48,605 nt of DNA from Clostridia bacterium (GCA_017516765.1 JAFXBE010000005.1:1-48605); one strand, 5' to 3'. Numbered from the stretch's first letter, positions 8,901 through 16,522 are shown. Notes: generated from the sequence alone by a model not told the origin. Made by a program: numbers and translations.

Positions 8901-9083
8901 CATCTGGCCTACGTGCTCAACACCCGGGATATCGGCTCCACCGATCAGCTGAGCGACGGCTACAAGATCCGCTGCTGCGCCACGGAGAACAATGTAAGCG
9001 TGTTCACCGCGCTGGACACCGTGCGCGTGCTGCTGGATGTTCTGGAAGAGACCACCATGTGCATCTCCACCATCGACGCATAA
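5910..9083 (+). CDS. carB: Carbamoyl-phosphate synthase large chain
   Basis: A 1,057-residue, full-length large subunit. It makes carbamoyl phosphate from ammonia, bicarbonate and two ATP for UMP and arginine synthesis. Two homologous ATP-grasp halves are visible, each opening with a GAGPIxIGQ-type loop (SGPIVIGQAAEFDYAG near residue 14; GAGPIRIGQGVEFDYS near 550). The C-terminal allosteric domain (about 930-1057) carries GTATFLKHNGI. AGGAGG lies 11 bases before the ATG. The small glutaminase subunit carA, normally adjacent, is not anywhere in this window. CarA must be encoded elsewhere, or the enzyme would depend on free ammonia. Confidence 0.97.
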   Translation: MPKRTDLKKILIIGSGPIVIGQAAEFDYAGTQACLALKEEGYEVVLANSNPATIMTDTSIADKVYMEPLTLEFVARILRYERPDAIVPGIGGQTGLNLAMQLEKKGVLKECHVELLGTSSASIERAEDRELFKELCQSIGEPTIPSEITYNLEEAKAAAARIGYPVVLRPAFTLGGTGGGFADNEEELVEIGINAFKLSPVHQVLIEKSVKGYKEIEFEVMRDSTDHAITICGMENIDPVGVHTGDSAVVAPILSLNDHDLKMLNDSALKIIRELKIEGGCNVQFALNPETSEYYLIEVNPRVSRSSALASKASGYPIARVTAKIAVGMTLEEIAVANTTAAFEPRLDYVVAKLPRFPFDKFTSASNQLGTQMKATGEVMGIGSNLEESLLKSVRCLEIGVNHLYMPKFDSMSEEELLSYLQTFKSDNLFAVMQLLRLGTSIEKIHEVTEITELFLEAFRRIVEMENILKAKPMDVTALTAAKKMGFSDPFIAKLWNVSELDVWNLRKQENMMPAFRMVDTCHTNAYIPYFYSSYTGGTDSRLGDKKKIIVLGAGPIRIGQGVEFDYSTVHAVTTIKNSGYEAIIINNNPETVSTDYTTADKLYFEPLTPEDVMNIIEFEKPEGVIASLGGQTAINLAEPLMKRGVKIIGTDCEAIERAENRDSFEKILEELGIPQPEGHAVTNIEDGVRAAAQVGYPVLVRPSFVLGGRAMQIVGNETQLRHYLKTAVEIDEDKPVLVDHYIVGKEVEVDAICDGRDVFVPGIMELVERTGIHSGDSISVYPAFSISNKVKGTILQYAKQLGLGIGIVGLYNIQFIVDKNENVYIIEVNPRSSRTVPFLSKATGYSLADIATEVILGKSLKEQGYFDLYPEEKKRWYVKVPVFSFSKIRGLDAYLSPEMKSTGEAIGYDDKLNRALYKALEASGMHLQNYGTVFCTIADKDKEEALPLIRRFYNLGFNIEATSGTATFLKHNGIRTHERKKLRDGSEEILDAIRQGHLAYVLNTRDIGSTDQLSDGYKIRCCATENNVSVFTALDTVRVLLDVLEETTMCISTIDA

Positions 9084-9092
9084 GGAGTGCTT

Positions 9093-9818
9093 ATGAAACA
9101 GGCTTTTTTCAAGGTTCTGGAAAACACCGCCCTTACCGGTACCGTGTACCGCATGGTGCTGGAGGGCGATACGGAAGGCATCCGCACGGGACAGTTCGTC
9201 AACCTGAAGCTGGACGGGCTGTTCCTGCGCCGCCCCATCTCGGTATGCGAGGTGACGGAAGGGGTGCTTACCCTCGTTTACAAGGTGGTGGGCAAGGGCA
9301 CCGAGCAGATGAGCCGCATGCAGGGCGGCGAGGTGCTGGATGTGCTTACCGGTCTGGGCAACGGCTATGACCTGTCCCTCTCCGGCGACCGCCCGCTGCT
9401 CATCGGCGGCGGCGTGGGCGTGCCTCCCCTGTACCAGGCAGCAAAGGAGCTGCGGGCAGCGGGTAAGGATGTATCGGTCATTCTGGGCTTCAATACCAAG
9501 GATGAGATCTTCTACGAGCACGAGTTCGCCGCGCTGGGCTGCCATGTGACCGTTACCACCGTGGACGGCTCCTACGGCGTAAAGGGCTTTGTGACGGGCG
9601 CCATGCAGCCCGGCTACACCTACATCTACACCTGCGGCCCCGAACCCATGCTGAAGGCGGTCTACAACGCCTCCCAGACCAGCGGTCAGTTCTCCTTTGA
9701 GGAGCGCATGGGCTGCGGCTTCGGCGCATGCATGGGCTGCAGCTGCAAGACCAAGTACGGCAACAAGCGCATCTGCAAGGACGGCCCCGTGCTGGTAAAG
9801 GAGGAGATCATATGGTAA
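9093..9818 (+). CDS. pyrK: Dihydroorotate dehydrogenase B, electron-transfer subunit
   Basis: A 241-residue FAD and [2Fe-2S] subunit of the 1B dihydroorotate dehydrogenase; it passes electrons from PyrD to NAD. The order is an FAD-binding barrel (RRPISVCEV near residue 48), a nucleotide-binding domain (LLIGGGVGVPPLY) and the 2Fe-2S ligands Cys208, Cys213, Cys216 and Cys228. The GGAG five bases before the ATG at 9093 decides the start; a GTG six bases earlier has no spacing to that site. carB ends 9 bases upstream, and the pyrD start codon overlaps the last 7 bases, indicating translational coupling of the two subunits. Confidence 0.95.
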   Translation: MKQAFFKVLENTALTGTVYRMVLEGDTEGIRTGQFVNLKLDGLFLRRPISVCEVTEGVLTLVYKVVGKGTEQMSRMQGGEVLDVLTGLGNGYDLSLSGDRPLLIGGGVGVPPLYQAAKELRAAGKDVSVILGFNTKDEIFYEHEFAALGCHVTVTTVDGSYGVKGFVTGAMQPGYTYIYTCGPEPMLKAVYNASQTSGQFSFEERMGCGFGACMGCSCKTKYGNKRICKDGPVLVKEEIIW

Positions 9819-10726
9819 ACACTGCGGTGAATCTTTCCGGCATGCAGATGGATAACCCGGTCATCCCCGCCAGCGGCACCTTCGGCTACGGCTATGAGTT
9901 TACCGAATGGTACGACATCAACGTACTGGGCAGCTTCTCCTTCAAGGGTACCACCCGGGAACCCCGCTTCGGCAACCCCACCCCCCGCATTGCGGAATGC
10001 CCCATGGGCATGATCAACGCCGTGGGTCTGCAGAACCCGGGCGTGGATAAGGTGATCGCCGAAGAGCTGCCCAAGCTGAAAGCCTGCTTCCACAAGCCGG
10101 TGATCGCCAACATCAGCGGTTTCTCGGTGGAGGAATATGTGGACTGCGCCCGCAAGCTGGACAAGGAAGAGCAGGTAGGGCTGATCGAAGTGAACGTATC
10201 CTGCCCCAACGTGCACGGCGGCGGCATGAGCTTCGGCACCAGCCCCGAGGCGGCTGCGGAAGTGACCCGGGCCGTGAAGGCAGTCTGCCAAAAGCCCGTA
10301 TACATCAAGCTTTCCCCCAACGTGACGGACATCGTATCCATCGCCAAGGCCTGCGAGGAAGCCGGTGCGGACGGTCTGAGCCTGATCAACACCCTGCTGG
10401 GCATGCGCATTGACCTGAACCGGAAAAAGCCCGTTATCGCCAACAAGATGGGCGGCTTCTCGGGCAGCGCCATCTTCCCGGTGGCGGTGCGCATGGTGTA
10501 CCAGGTATACGATGCCGTCAAGATCCCCATCATCGGCATGGGCGGCGTTTCCACCGCCGAGGATGTGATCGAGATGATGCTGGCGGGCGCGACTGCCGTA
10601 CAGGTGGGCGCATCCAACCTGATCGACCCCTGCGCCTGCAAGCAGATCATTGATGATCTTCCCGCCGTAATGGCGAAGTATCATATCACCAACCTGAGCG
10701 ACATTATAGGAGGAGCACACGCATGA
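9812..10726 (+). CDS. pyrD: Dihydroorotate dehydrogenase B, catalytic subunit
   Basis: A 304-residue FMN-binding barrel that oxidises dihydroorotate to orotate. The catalytic base is Cys131 in [11 protein letters not shown], which is diagnostic for class 1 enzymes; the partner pyrK makes it type 1B. FMN-binding segments include ASGTFGYG near the N terminus and [10 protein letters not shown] and GATAVQVG near the C terminus. The start at 9812 lies inside the end of pyrK, with GGAGGAG just upstream. The stop overlaps the pyrF start as ATGA. Confidence 0.96.
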   Translation: MVNTAVNLSGMQMDNPVIPASGTFGYGYEFTEWYDINVLGSFSFKGTTREPRFGNPTPRIAECPMGMINAVGLQNPGVDKVIAEELPKLKACFHKPVIANISGFSVEEYVDCARKLDKEEQVGLIEVNVSCPNVHGGGMSFGTSPEAAAEVTRAVKAVCQKPVYIKLSPNVTDIVSIAKACEEAGADGLSLINTLLGMRIDLNRKKPVIANKMGGFSGSAIFPVAVRMVYQVYDAVKIPIIGMGGVSTAEDVIEMMLAGATAVQVGASNLIDPCACKQIIDDLPAVMAKYHITNLSDIIGGAHA

Positions 10727-11424
10727 AAAGAGACGTCATCATCGCCTGCGACTTTGCCAGCCGCGAAGCCACCCTTGCCTTTCTGGACAAGTTTACCGAT
10801 GTAAAGCCCTTTGTAAAGATCGGCATGGAGCTGTACTATGCAGAAGGCCCCGAGATCGTGCGTGAGATCAAGCGCCGCGGGCACAAGATCTTCCTCGACC
10901 TGAAGCTGCACGACATTCCCAACACCGTTAAGAAGGCCATGGCGGTTCTGCGCAACCTGGACGTGGACGTGACCAACCTGCACGCCGCCGGTACCACCGC
11001 CATGATGAAGGCCGCCATCGAGGGTCTGACCCGTGAAGACGGCACCCGCCCCCTGCTGATCGCCGTTACCCAGCTGACCAGCACCGACCAGGAGGCCATG
11101 GAAAAGGATCTGCTCATCAAGGAGCCCATCGACGAAGTGGTGATGCACTATGCCGAGACCGCCAAGAACGCCGGTCTGGACGGCGTGGTCTGCTCTCCCC
11201 TGGAGGCGGGCAAGGTACACGACCGCTGCGGCAAGCAGTTCCTGACCGTGACCCCCGGCGTACGCTTTGCCGACGGCGATGTGGGTGACCAGAAGCGCGT
11301 GATGACCCCCGCCGCCGCCCGGGAGATCGGCTCCGACTTTATCGTGGTGGGTCGCCCCATCACCGCTGCGGAGGATCCCGTAGCTGCCTACAAGCGCTGC
11401 GTGCGCGAGTTCGTGGGCGAATAA
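10723..11424 (+). CDS. pyrF: Orotidine 5'-phosphate decarboxylase
   Basis: A 233-residue enzyme that decarboxylates OMP to UMP, the last step of the pathway. The catalytic Lys/Asp array is visible in [10 protein letters not shown], with IACDF at the N terminus and [10 protein letters not shown] and VVGRPIT forming the phosphate-binding end. Length and motifs fit the group I family used by B. subtilis. The ATG overlaps the pyrD stop by 4 bases. The GGAGG ribosome binding site lies within pyrD. Confidence 0.96.
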   Translation: MKRDVIIACDFASREATLAFLDKFTDVKPFVKIGMELYYAEGPEIVREIKRRGHKIFLDLKLHDIPNTVKKAMAVLRNLDVDVTNLHAAGTTAMMKAAIEGLTREDGTRPLLIAVTQLTSTDQEAMEKDLLIKEPIDEVVMHYAETAKNAGLDGVVCSPLEAGKVHDRCGKQFLTVTPGVRFADGDVGDQKRVMTPAAAREIGSDFIVVGRPITAAEDPVAAYKRCVREFVGE

Positions 11425-11445
11425 GCCTGCCGGGAGGGACCGAGC

Positions 11446-11928
11446 ATGGCTGTACAGATCCTTGAGATCAAAAAGGAGCATTGCCCCGCCGCAAGGCTGA
11501 TCGGCAAGCGGTACGAAGCCGCACCCAACTGGGGCGAGTGGTGGGCAAACGGCTGGTTTGACCGGCTGGAAACCCAGCCCCGCCTGCCCTTTAACGACGA
11601 TGCCTACTTCGGCATGGTGCGCATCCAGAGCGGCAAGCCGGAACGCTGGATCGGCATGCTGTTCCCGCCGGAGACCCCTGTGCCGGAAGGCTTTGAAGCC
11701 GCAGACATCCCGCCGTTGGATTACGCGGTGTGCTATCTGCGGGACAAGGAAGGCAGCCCGGATTTCTATTCTGCCCAGACCCACGAGGCCTGTCTGGAAG
11801 CCCTCCGTACAAGCGGCATGACCCGCTTTGAGGACAACTGGTGCTTCGAACGCTACCAGTGCCCCCGGTTTACCGCGCCGGACGAAAACGGCAGCGTGAT
11901 CCTCGACTACGGCATTTCGATTCTGTAA
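11446..11928 (+). CDS. GyrI-like / effector-binding domain protein (tentative)
   Basis: A 160-residue protein starting at an ATG with GGGAGGG 8 bases upstream. It begins 21 bases after pyrF and runs in the same direction. There is no signal peptide or membrane segment. The N terminus (KRYEAAPNWGEWWANGWFD) and the DYAVCYLR strand recall GyrI-like small-molecule-binding domains (SoxS/Rob C-terminal type), with alternating strands and conserved aromatic residues. There is no DNA-binding domain. A repeat-filled gap of about 150 bases separates it from pyrE. Its place inside the pyr operon suggests a ligand-binding or accessory role in nucleotide metabolism, but nothing in the sequence proves this. 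The family call is weak. Confidence 0.5.
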   Translation: MAVQILEIKKEHCPAARLIGKRYEAAPNWGEWWANGWFDRLETQPRLPFNDDAYFGMVRIQSGKPERWIGMLFPPETPVPEGFEAADIPPLDYAVCYLRDKEGSPDFYSAQTHEACLEALRTSGMTRFEDNWCFERYQCPRFTAPDENGSVILDYGISIL

Positions 11929-11950
11929 CCATTATCGCCATTTGCTCACC

Positions 11951-12034
11951 CCCTTTGCGCCGTGAAACGGCGCAAAATGCGGGGGGCAGGGACATCATGC
12001 TCCTGCCGGGTTTCCAAAGGGTTCTGCCCTTTGG
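11951..12034. repeat. Composite hairpin repeat between the GyrI-like gene and pyrE
   Basis: It contains TTTGCGCCGT (11954-11963) paired with ACGGCGCAAA (11967-11976), then a G-rich stretch, then CCAAAGGGttctgCCCTTTGG (12014-12034). The same order of elements is found near 31571-31626, with a variant at 41803-41877. It lies inside the pyr operon and lacks a T-run, so it is probably not a full terminator. Confidence 0.6.
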
Positions 12035-12075
12035 CCTGCGGAGCACATCACACCATCTGAAAGGAGCTACACAAC

Positions 12076-12732
12076 ATGGAAGCTTACAAGAGAGAGTTTA
12101 TTCAGTTTCTGGAAGGCGCAGGCGTACTGAAGTTCGGCGACTTTACCGCCAAGAGCGGCCGCAAGATCCCCTACTTTATCAACGCGGGCGACATCAAGAC
12201 CGGCGACCAGATCGCCAAGCTGGGCGAGTTCTACGCCAAGGCCTATCTGGAGAAGGTGGGCAACCGCCGCACCGTGCTCTACGGCCCCGCCTACAAGGGC
12301 ATCTCCATCGCTGTTTCCAGCTCCATCGCCCTTTCCAAAGAAGGGCTGGATGTTCCCTTCTTCTTCAACCGCAAGGAAGCCAAGGATCATGGCGAGGGCG
12401 GCGTATTCGTGGGCTATGTGCCCAAGGCCGGTGAGGAAGTGGTGATCGTGGAGGACGTGATCACCGCCGGTACCGCCATCCGCGAGAGCATGGCCATCCT
12501 GTCTGCGCTGGAGGATGTAAAGGTAGCCGCCACCTTCGTGATGGTGGACCGCAAGGAAAAGGGCAAGACCGACAAGAGCGCCATGGGCGAAGTGTCTGAC
12601 GAGTTCGGCTTCCCGGTCTACTCCGTTGTGGATGTGTACGACATTATCGAGTACCTGGAAGAGGATGAGAAGAACGCCGAGAACGTGCAGCGCATCAAGA
12701 ACTATCTGGCTGTGAACGGAGCAAAGGCATGA
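12076..12732 (+). CDS. pyrE: Orotate phosphoribosyltransferase
   Basis: A 218-residue enzyme that joins orotate to PRPP, giving OMP. The PRPP-binding motif [13 protein letters not shown] is at about residues 121-133. [15 protein letters not shown] near the N terminus and [11 protein letters not shown] in the mobile loop match the family. AAAGGAG lies 9-10 bases before the ATG. It sits downstream of the repeat at 11951-12034, and its last 4 bases overlap pyrB. Confidence 0.95.
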   Translation: MEAYKREFIQFLEGAGVLKFGDFTAKSGRKIPYFINAGDIKTGDQIAKLGEFYAKAYLEKVGNRRTVLYGPAYKGISIAVSSSIALSKEGLDVPFFFNRKEAKDHGEGGVFVGYVPKAGEEVVIVEDVITAGTAIRESMAILSALEDVKVAATFVMVDRKEKGKTDKSAMGEVSDEFGFPVYSVVDVYDIIEYLEEDEKNAENVQRIKNYLAVNGAKA

Positions 12733-13646
12733 GACATCTCATCGACATTCTGGATCTGACCACGGCGGAGATCGATGAACTGATCGAGACCGCCAACGAC
12801 ATTATCCAAAACCCTGCCGCCTATGCCCACAAGTGCGAGGGCAAGAAGCTGGCTGCGCTGTTCTTTGAGCCCTCCACCCGCACCCGCCTCAGCTTTGAGG
12901 CCGCCATGTACGAGCTGGGCGGGCATGTGATCGGTTTCTCCGACGCGGGCAACTCCTCCTCTGCCAAGGGCGAGAGCGTTGCCGACACCATCAAGATGAT
13001 CGGCTGCTATGCAGACATCGCCGCCATGCGTCACTTCAAGGAGGGCGCACCGCTAGTGGCTGCCATGCGCAGCGACATCCCGGTGATCAATGCAGGCGAC
13101 GGCGGACACAACCATCCCACCCAGACCCTGACCGACCTGCTCACCATCAAGCGTGAAAAAGGACACTTCGACGGGCTGACCGTGGGCTTCTGCGGCGACC
13201 TGAAATTCGGCCGCACCGTGCATAGCCTGATCACCGCCCTGAGCCGCTATGAGAACATCAAATTCGTGCTCATCTCGCCCCAGGAGCTGAAGGTGCCCAG
13301 CTATGTGAAGGATCTGCTCAAGGACAAGGGGCTTACCTACAAGCAGACCACCGATCTGGACAGCGTGATGCCCGAGCTGGACATCCTCTACATGACCCGT
13401 GTGCAGCGGGAGCGTTTCTTCAACGAGGAGGAGTACCTGCGCCTGAAGGACAGCTACATCCTGACCCCCGAAAAGCTGAAGACCGCCAAGGAGGATCTGC
13501 GCATCCTGCATCCCCTGCCCCGTGTAAACGAAATCGCCGTTGCTGTGGACGACGACCCCCGCGCCTGCTATTTCCGTCAGGCGCTCAACGGCAAGTTCAT
13601 CCGCATGGCGCTGATCCTGAAACTGCTGGAGGAGGCGGGCAAATGA
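12729..13646 (+). CDS. pyrB: Aspartate carbamoyltransferase, catalytic subunit
   Basis: A 305-residue enzyme that condenses carbamoyl phosphate with aspartate, the committed step of UMP synthesis. The signature [13 protein letters not shown] (carbamoyl-phosphate binding), HPTQTLTDL and HPLPRVNEI motifs are all intact. The ATG overlaps the end of pyrE by 4 bases and the stop overlaps pyrI by 4 bases, giving coupled translation. The adjacent regulatory chain indicates an allosteric PyrBI holoenzyme of the E. coli type rather than a bare trimer as in Bacillus. Confidence 0.97.
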   Translation: MRHLIDILDLTTAEIDELIETANDIIQNPAAYAHKCEGKKLAALFFEPSTRTRLSFEAAMYELGGHVIGFSDAGNSSSAKGESVADTIKMIGCYADIAAMRHFKEGAPLVAAMRSDIPVINAGDGGHNHPTQTLTDLLTIKREKGHFDGLTVGFCGDLKFGRTVHSLITALSRYENIKFVLISPQELKVPSYVKDLLKDKGLTYKQTTDLDSVMPELDILYMTRVQRERFFNEEEYLRLKDSYILTPEKLKTAKEDLRILHPLPRVNEIAVAVDDDPRACYFRQALNGKFIRMALILKLLEEAGK

Positions 13647-14056
13647 CCATTGATTCCATCAAGAACGGCATCGTTATCGACCACATTCCCGCCGGGAAGG
13701 CCATGCTGCTCTACCAGTACCTGAAGCTGGACGGGCTGGAGTGCTCCGTTGCCCTGCTCAAGAATGTACCCAGCAAGAAGATGGGCCGCAAGGACATTAT
13801 CAAGCTGGACGAGGTGATCGACCTGAACTGGGATGTGCTGGGCTACCTTGCCCCCGATTGCACCGTCAACATCATCCGGGAGGGCGAAGAGGTGGAAAAG
13901 AAACGCCCCGAGCTGCCCGAGCGGCTGGTGGGCGTGATCGCCTGCAAGAACCCCCGCTGCATTACCACCATCGAGCAGGAGCTGCCCCATATCTTCAAAC
14001 TGGCCAACCGCCAGAAGGGGACGTACCGCTGTTTGTACTGCGAAAGCAAGGCGTAA
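13643..14056 (+). CDS. pyrI: Aspartate carbamoyltransferase, regulatory subunit
   Basis: A 137-residue regulatory chain that binds nucleotide effectors and links catalytic trimers. The N-terminal allosteric domain (about 1-92) is followed by a zinc domain with Cys101, Cys106, Cys130 and Cys133 (CKNPRC and CLYC), the spacing expected for PyrI. It is slightly shorter than the 153-residue E. coli chain because its N terminus begins later. It is the last gene of the pyr operon; a long repeat-rich gap with a terminator-like hairpin follows. Confidence 0.95.
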   Translation: MTIDSIKNGIVIDHIPAGKAMLLYQYLKLDGLECSVALLKNVPSKKMGRKDIIKLDEVIDLNWDVLGYLAPDCTVNIIREGEEVEKKRPELPERLVGVIACKNPRCITTIEQELPHIFKLANRQKGTYRCLYCESKA

Positions 14057-14082
14057 GGGCAGGGGCGCTGCCCCTGCACCCC
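14057..14082. repeat. GC-rich palindromic repeat copy
   Basis: GCAGGGGC-gct-GCCCCTGC (14059-14077) followed by ACCCC. The same 17-base core occurs at 21015-21031 and 31462-31478. Confidence 0.6.
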
Positions 14083-14097
14083 TCCAAAGGGCCTGAA

Positions 14098-14281
14098 TTC
14101 CGCAACCTCAGTCGGCGCGCAGCCCACTAACCGTGGTCTGCACTTGCTTCGGTTGACGACTGCGGGTCGCTAATGCCTTCGGCATTGTGTTCCGCAACCT
14201 CAGTCGGCGTACAGACCACTAACCGTGGTCTGTACTTGCTTCGGTTGACGACTGCGGGTCGCTAATGCCTTCGGCATTGTG
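14098..14281. repeat. Two tandem copies of a 92-bp palindromic unit
   Basis: Copy 1 spans 14098-14189 and copy 2 spans 14190-14281, differing at only a few positions. Each unit holds TTCCGCAACCTCAGTCGG, an inner hairpin (in copy 2 CAGACCAC-taacc-GTGGTCTG), CGACTGCGGG that can pair back with the opening segment, and a small AATGCC-ttc-GGCATT hairpin. No coding frame is convincing. The compensated differences between copies (GC/TA next to CAGMCCAC) suggest a conserved folded structure rather than a protein. Confidence 0.75.
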
Positions 14282-14283
14282 CC

Positions 14284-14337
14284 CACTGGGCACACGCTTC
14301 CCTCCGTCTCCACTGGGCACGCGCTTCCCTCCGTCTC
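14284..14337. repeat. Two tandem copies of a 27-bp unit
   Basis: CACTGGGCACACGCTTCCCT with its CCGTCTC tail at 14284-14310 is repeated at 14311-14337 with one change. It follows the 92-bp repeats directly. Confidence 0.7.
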
Positions 14338-14341
14338 CCTT

Positions 14342-14392
14342 AAGAATCCCGCTCTCTGTGCCCGTTACACGGGCACAGGGGGTGGGGTTTTT
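14342..14392 (+). terminator. Long hairpin, likely pyr operon terminator
   Basis: A perfect 10-bp core, CTGTGCCCGT (14356-14365) with ACGGGCACAG (14369-14378), is extended by G-U-rich pairing of AAGAATCCCGCTCT with GGGGTGGGGTTTTT. The 3' side ends in TTTTT. It is the first plausible terminator after pyrI. Confidence 0.6.
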
Positions 14393-14430
14393 GTGTTTAT
14401 GATGGATATGTGTTATGATGATGCAGGAGG

Positions 14431-14925
14431 ATGTATCCCAATAACGACTGCAAGGCGGTGGCTGAATTGAAAAAGATTTATGCATGGGAGCCTTGGTTCT
14501 TCATCTTCTTTGGTCTTTTCCACATGCACCGGCTCTGGGGGTTGATCGACCGGCAGAGCTATGCGGATTTCTGGCTGGGGATTCTGGCAGAGAAAGGCTT
14601 CCTCTATTTCGCCCTGATGGGGCTGCTGGCGGTGCTGTGCGTATGCGGCATGGTCGTCTTTCTCCGGCATCTGAAAAACAACTATTGGTGGCGGTGGATC
14701 TATCTTTTCGGTGGCGGCTACCTGCTGTTTGATCTTTTTGCCATCGCCATCGATTGGAAGGTATGGAGCGACCTGCTTGCCATGATGTTCGATGTGGGTT
14801 CGCCCTGGTGGAATTGGATATGGGGCTTTTTCATCCTGCTGGGAGCCTTTGTGCTGGGGCTGGGGTTTGTACTGCTTTATCGGCGAAAGGCGCAGGATCA
14901 GGCTGCGGAAGATTACCATGGATAG
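14431..14925 (+). CDS. Four-helix membrane protein, unknown function
   Basis: Predicted 164-residue integral membrane protein with hydrophobic segments at about residues 21-35, 55-77, 88-107 and 128-149. It is rich in Trp and Phe, ending in a charged RRKAQDQAAEDYHG tail. The start is uncertain: the ATG at 14431 directly abuts an AGGAGG with no spacer. The real start may be the TTG at 14467, which has AAGGCGG 8-9 bases upstream. A TATGAT lies at about 14414-14419. It has its own terminator at 14934-14965 and a MerR regulator downstream. I do not recognise a family. Confidence 0.6.
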   Translation: MYPNNDCKAVAELKKIYAWEPWFFIFFGLFHMHRLWGLIDRQSYADFWLGILAEKGFLYFALMGLLAVLCVCGMVVFLRHLKNNYWWRWIYLFGGGYLLFDLFAIAIDWKVWSDLLAMMFDVGSPWWNWIWGFFILLGAFVLGLGFVLLYRRKAQDQAAEDYHG

Positions 14926-14933
14926 CAAACAGA

Positions 14934-14965
14934 AATGCCGGACTGCACATCAGCCCGGCATTTTT
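14934..14965 (+). terminator. Terminator of the membrane protein gene
   Basis: AATGCCGG (14934-14941) pairs with CCGGCATT (14955-14962), followed by TTT. It starts 8 bases after the stop codon. Confidence 0.75.
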
Positions 14966-14985
14966 GCATCTTTTTCAAAATGTTC

Positions 14986-15016
14986 TTGACTCTTACGTTA
15001 CGTTATGGTTTATGCT
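14986..15016 (+). promoter_or_regulatory. MerR-type promoter with 19-bp spacer
   Basis: TTGACT (14986-14991) and TATGCT (15011-15016) are 19 bp apart, the over-long spacer typical of MerR-activated promoters. The spacer contains ACGTTACGT, and the whole closely resembles TipAL/Mta-class promoters. The regulator gene starts 28 bases downstream, so autoregulation is likely. Confidence 0.7.
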
Positions 15017-15044
15017 ATGATGGCACGGAAGGAGGAAATAGCCA

Positions 15045-15770
15045 ATGCTCACGGTACATCAGGTAAGCGAACTGACGGGGGTCAGCGTGCGCACGCTGCA
15101 CCATTACGATCAGCTGGGGCTGCTCAAGCCCGCACAGGTCACAGAGGCCGGGTACCGCCTCTACGACGAAGCAGCCCTCCGGCGGCTGCAAAGCATCCTG
15201 ATCTATCGGGAGCTGGGGTTTCCGCTGAAGGAGATCAAGGTCATTCTGGATGATCCCGGCTACGATCCCAAAGAGGCGTTGGGGCGGCAGATCGCCCTAC
15301 TGGAAAGCCAGCGGAAGCGGCTCGAAGGCATCATCGCCTTTGCCCGTGACATGGAAAAGCAAGGAGAGATTCGTATGGATTTTCAGGTTTTTGATAAGTC
15401 CGAGCAGGAAAAGCTGCAGGCTGAAGCCCGGGAAAAATGGAGCGGCACCGCCGCCTGGCAGGGCTGGGAGCAGCAGGGCGCAAAGCGCAGCCACCAGCAG
15501 CAGGTGCAGGACGGCAACCGGCTGATGATGAAGCTGGCAGCCATCGGCAGCCTGCGGGAGAAGGGTGCGGATGCGCCGGAGGTACACGCGGCTGTTAGCG
15601 AATTGCAGCAGCTGATCACCGACTGCTTCTACCCCTGCGACAAGGAAACCCTGCGTGGGCTTGGGCAGATGTATGTGACGGATGAACGGTTCATGCGCAA
15701 CATCGACAAGGCGGGCGGCGAGGGCACAGCCCAGTTCGTCAGCGAAGCCATCGGGGTGTATTGCGGGTAA
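15045..15770 (+). CDS. MerR family transcriptional activator with TipAS domain
   Basis: A 241-residue regulator. Residues 1-70 form the MerR winged helix: LTVHQVSELTGVSVRTLHHY as the helix-turn-helix, then GLLKPAQVTEAGYRLYDE. A coiled-coil dimerisation helix follows (about 75-110), then a TipAS-like ligand domain (about 118-240), the drug-binding module of TipAL and Mta. GGAGG lies 8-9 bases before the ATG. It probably distorts its own 19-bp-spacer promoter to activate transcription when it binds a hydrophobic or antibiotic-like ligand. No efflux pump is adjacent, so the regulon may be only itself or lie elsewhere. Confidence 0.9.
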   Translation: MLTVHQVSELTGVSVRTLHHYDQLGLLKPAQVTEAGYRLYDEAALRRLQSILIYRELGFPLKEIKVILDDPGYDPKEALGRQIALLESQRKRLEGIIAFARDMEKQGEIRMDFQVFDKSEQEKLQAEAREKWSGTAAWQGWEQQGAKRSHQQQVQDGNRLMMKLAAIGSLREKGADAPEVHAAVSELQQLITDCFYPCDKETLRGLGQMYVTDERFMRNIDKAGGEGTAQFVSEAIGVYCG

Positions 15771-15808
15771 GCATGCAGCCTGTAAAGCGTCTGTGAAATA
15801 CATAGGGA

Positions 15809-15840
15809 AACCCCGCTGCAAGACCGCTTGCAGCGGGGTT
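15809..15840. terminator. Bidirectional terminator between merR-like and GNAT genes
   Basis: A perfect 14-bp stem, AACCCCGCTGCAAG (15809-15822) with CTTGCAGCGGGGTT (15827-15840), loop ACCG. It lies between convergent genes. Confidence 0.85.
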
Positions 15841-15863
15841 ATTACAATATGTCGCCGGGAGTC

Positions 15864-16352
15864 TCATTCTTCCCCCAGAGGGCATTCCATCAGCTCGTTT
15901 TCCTGCATAAAGCCGCACCGCCCGTACCATGGCACCGCGCGTTCGCTGGGCCAGACAAAGATCAACTCACAGGCCTGCTGCATCAGCTGCTGCTTGATAT
16001 GATCCAGCAGCTTCGTGCCGATCCCCTGCCCCCGGTATTCCTTTCGGGTGTATACATTCGTCAGATAGGCAATGGACTCGGATTTGCGGTTGGGCTTGGG
16101 TACCTTGGGGATAAGCCCGACGAACATGGCCGACGCCACCCGATCCCCATCACAGGCAACAAAGATCCTGTAGGTGGTCTGGTTTTTCAAAAAAACAACA
16201 AAAGCCCCGGTGAAAGCGGCACGCTCCACCCCCGCCAGATTGCTTTCGCCATAATCGGCATCGTCCTCCTGACAGTGCAGCCATTTCATTTCCGCAAGCC
16301 GGGCATAGTCCTGCTCCCCTGCCTGACGGAGAATCAGATCGTCGTACTGCAT
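15864..16352 (-). CDS. GNAT family N-acetyltransferase
   Basis: Predicted 162-residue cytoplasmic acetyltransferase that would transfer acetyl from acetyl-CoA to an unknown amine. GNAT motif A is clear: YLTNVYTRKEYRGQGIGTKL at about residues 98-117, with the R/Q-x-x-G-x-G/A pyrophosphate loop. The C-terminal WYGRCGF is the usual motif B tyrosine. I chose the start at 16352 because GGGGGAGGG lies upstream; the frame extends 24 codons further without a ribosome binding site. A possible minus promoter is TTGTGC (16404-16409) and TAAAAT (16380-16385). The substrate cannot be inferred. Confidence 0.87.
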   Translation of the reverse strand: MQYDDLILRQAGEQDYARLAEMKWLHCQEDDADYGESNLAGVERAAFTGAFVVFLKNQTTYRIFVACDGDRVASAMFVGLIPKVPKPNRKSESIAYLTNVYTRKEYRGQGIGTKLLDHIKQQLMQQACELIFVWPSERAVPWYGRCGFMQENELMECPLGEE

Positions 16353-16427
16353 AGGTAAACCCTCCCCCTGTTTTGCTTTCATTTTAGCACGGGACGGGAA
16401 AGCGCACAAGAAAGCCGTTTTCACCGG

Positions 16428-16456
16428 TTGACCCCGGGCGCAAACTGCACTATAGT
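16428..16456 (+). promoter_or_regulatory. Promoter of the alpha/beta hydrolase gene
   Basis: TTGACC (16428-16433) and TATAGT (16451-16456) with a 17-bp spacer. The start codon is 66 bases downstream. Confidence 0.7.
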
Positions 16457-16522
16457 AAACACAGACAGCAAGGGCACCTATTTCCCCTTGCCGAACAACC
16501 GCACAGAAAGAAGGCGCATGCC

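Noticed and set aside
4659..9545. A 1,628-codon open frame on the minus strand opposite pyrC-carB-pyrK
   Set aside because: It is antisense to three clear enzymes, low in complexity (Val/Ala/Gly/His-rich) and lacks a ribosome binding site. It arises from the strong third-position GC bias.
14098..14337. A CRISPR array
   Set aside because: There are only two copies of each unit, they are directly adjacent with no spacers, and no cas genes are nearby.
14219..14485. A minus-strand frame with repeated GDGGKRVPSG residues
   Set aside because: It is only the 27-bp and 92-bp DNA repeats read in frame, with no ribosome binding site.
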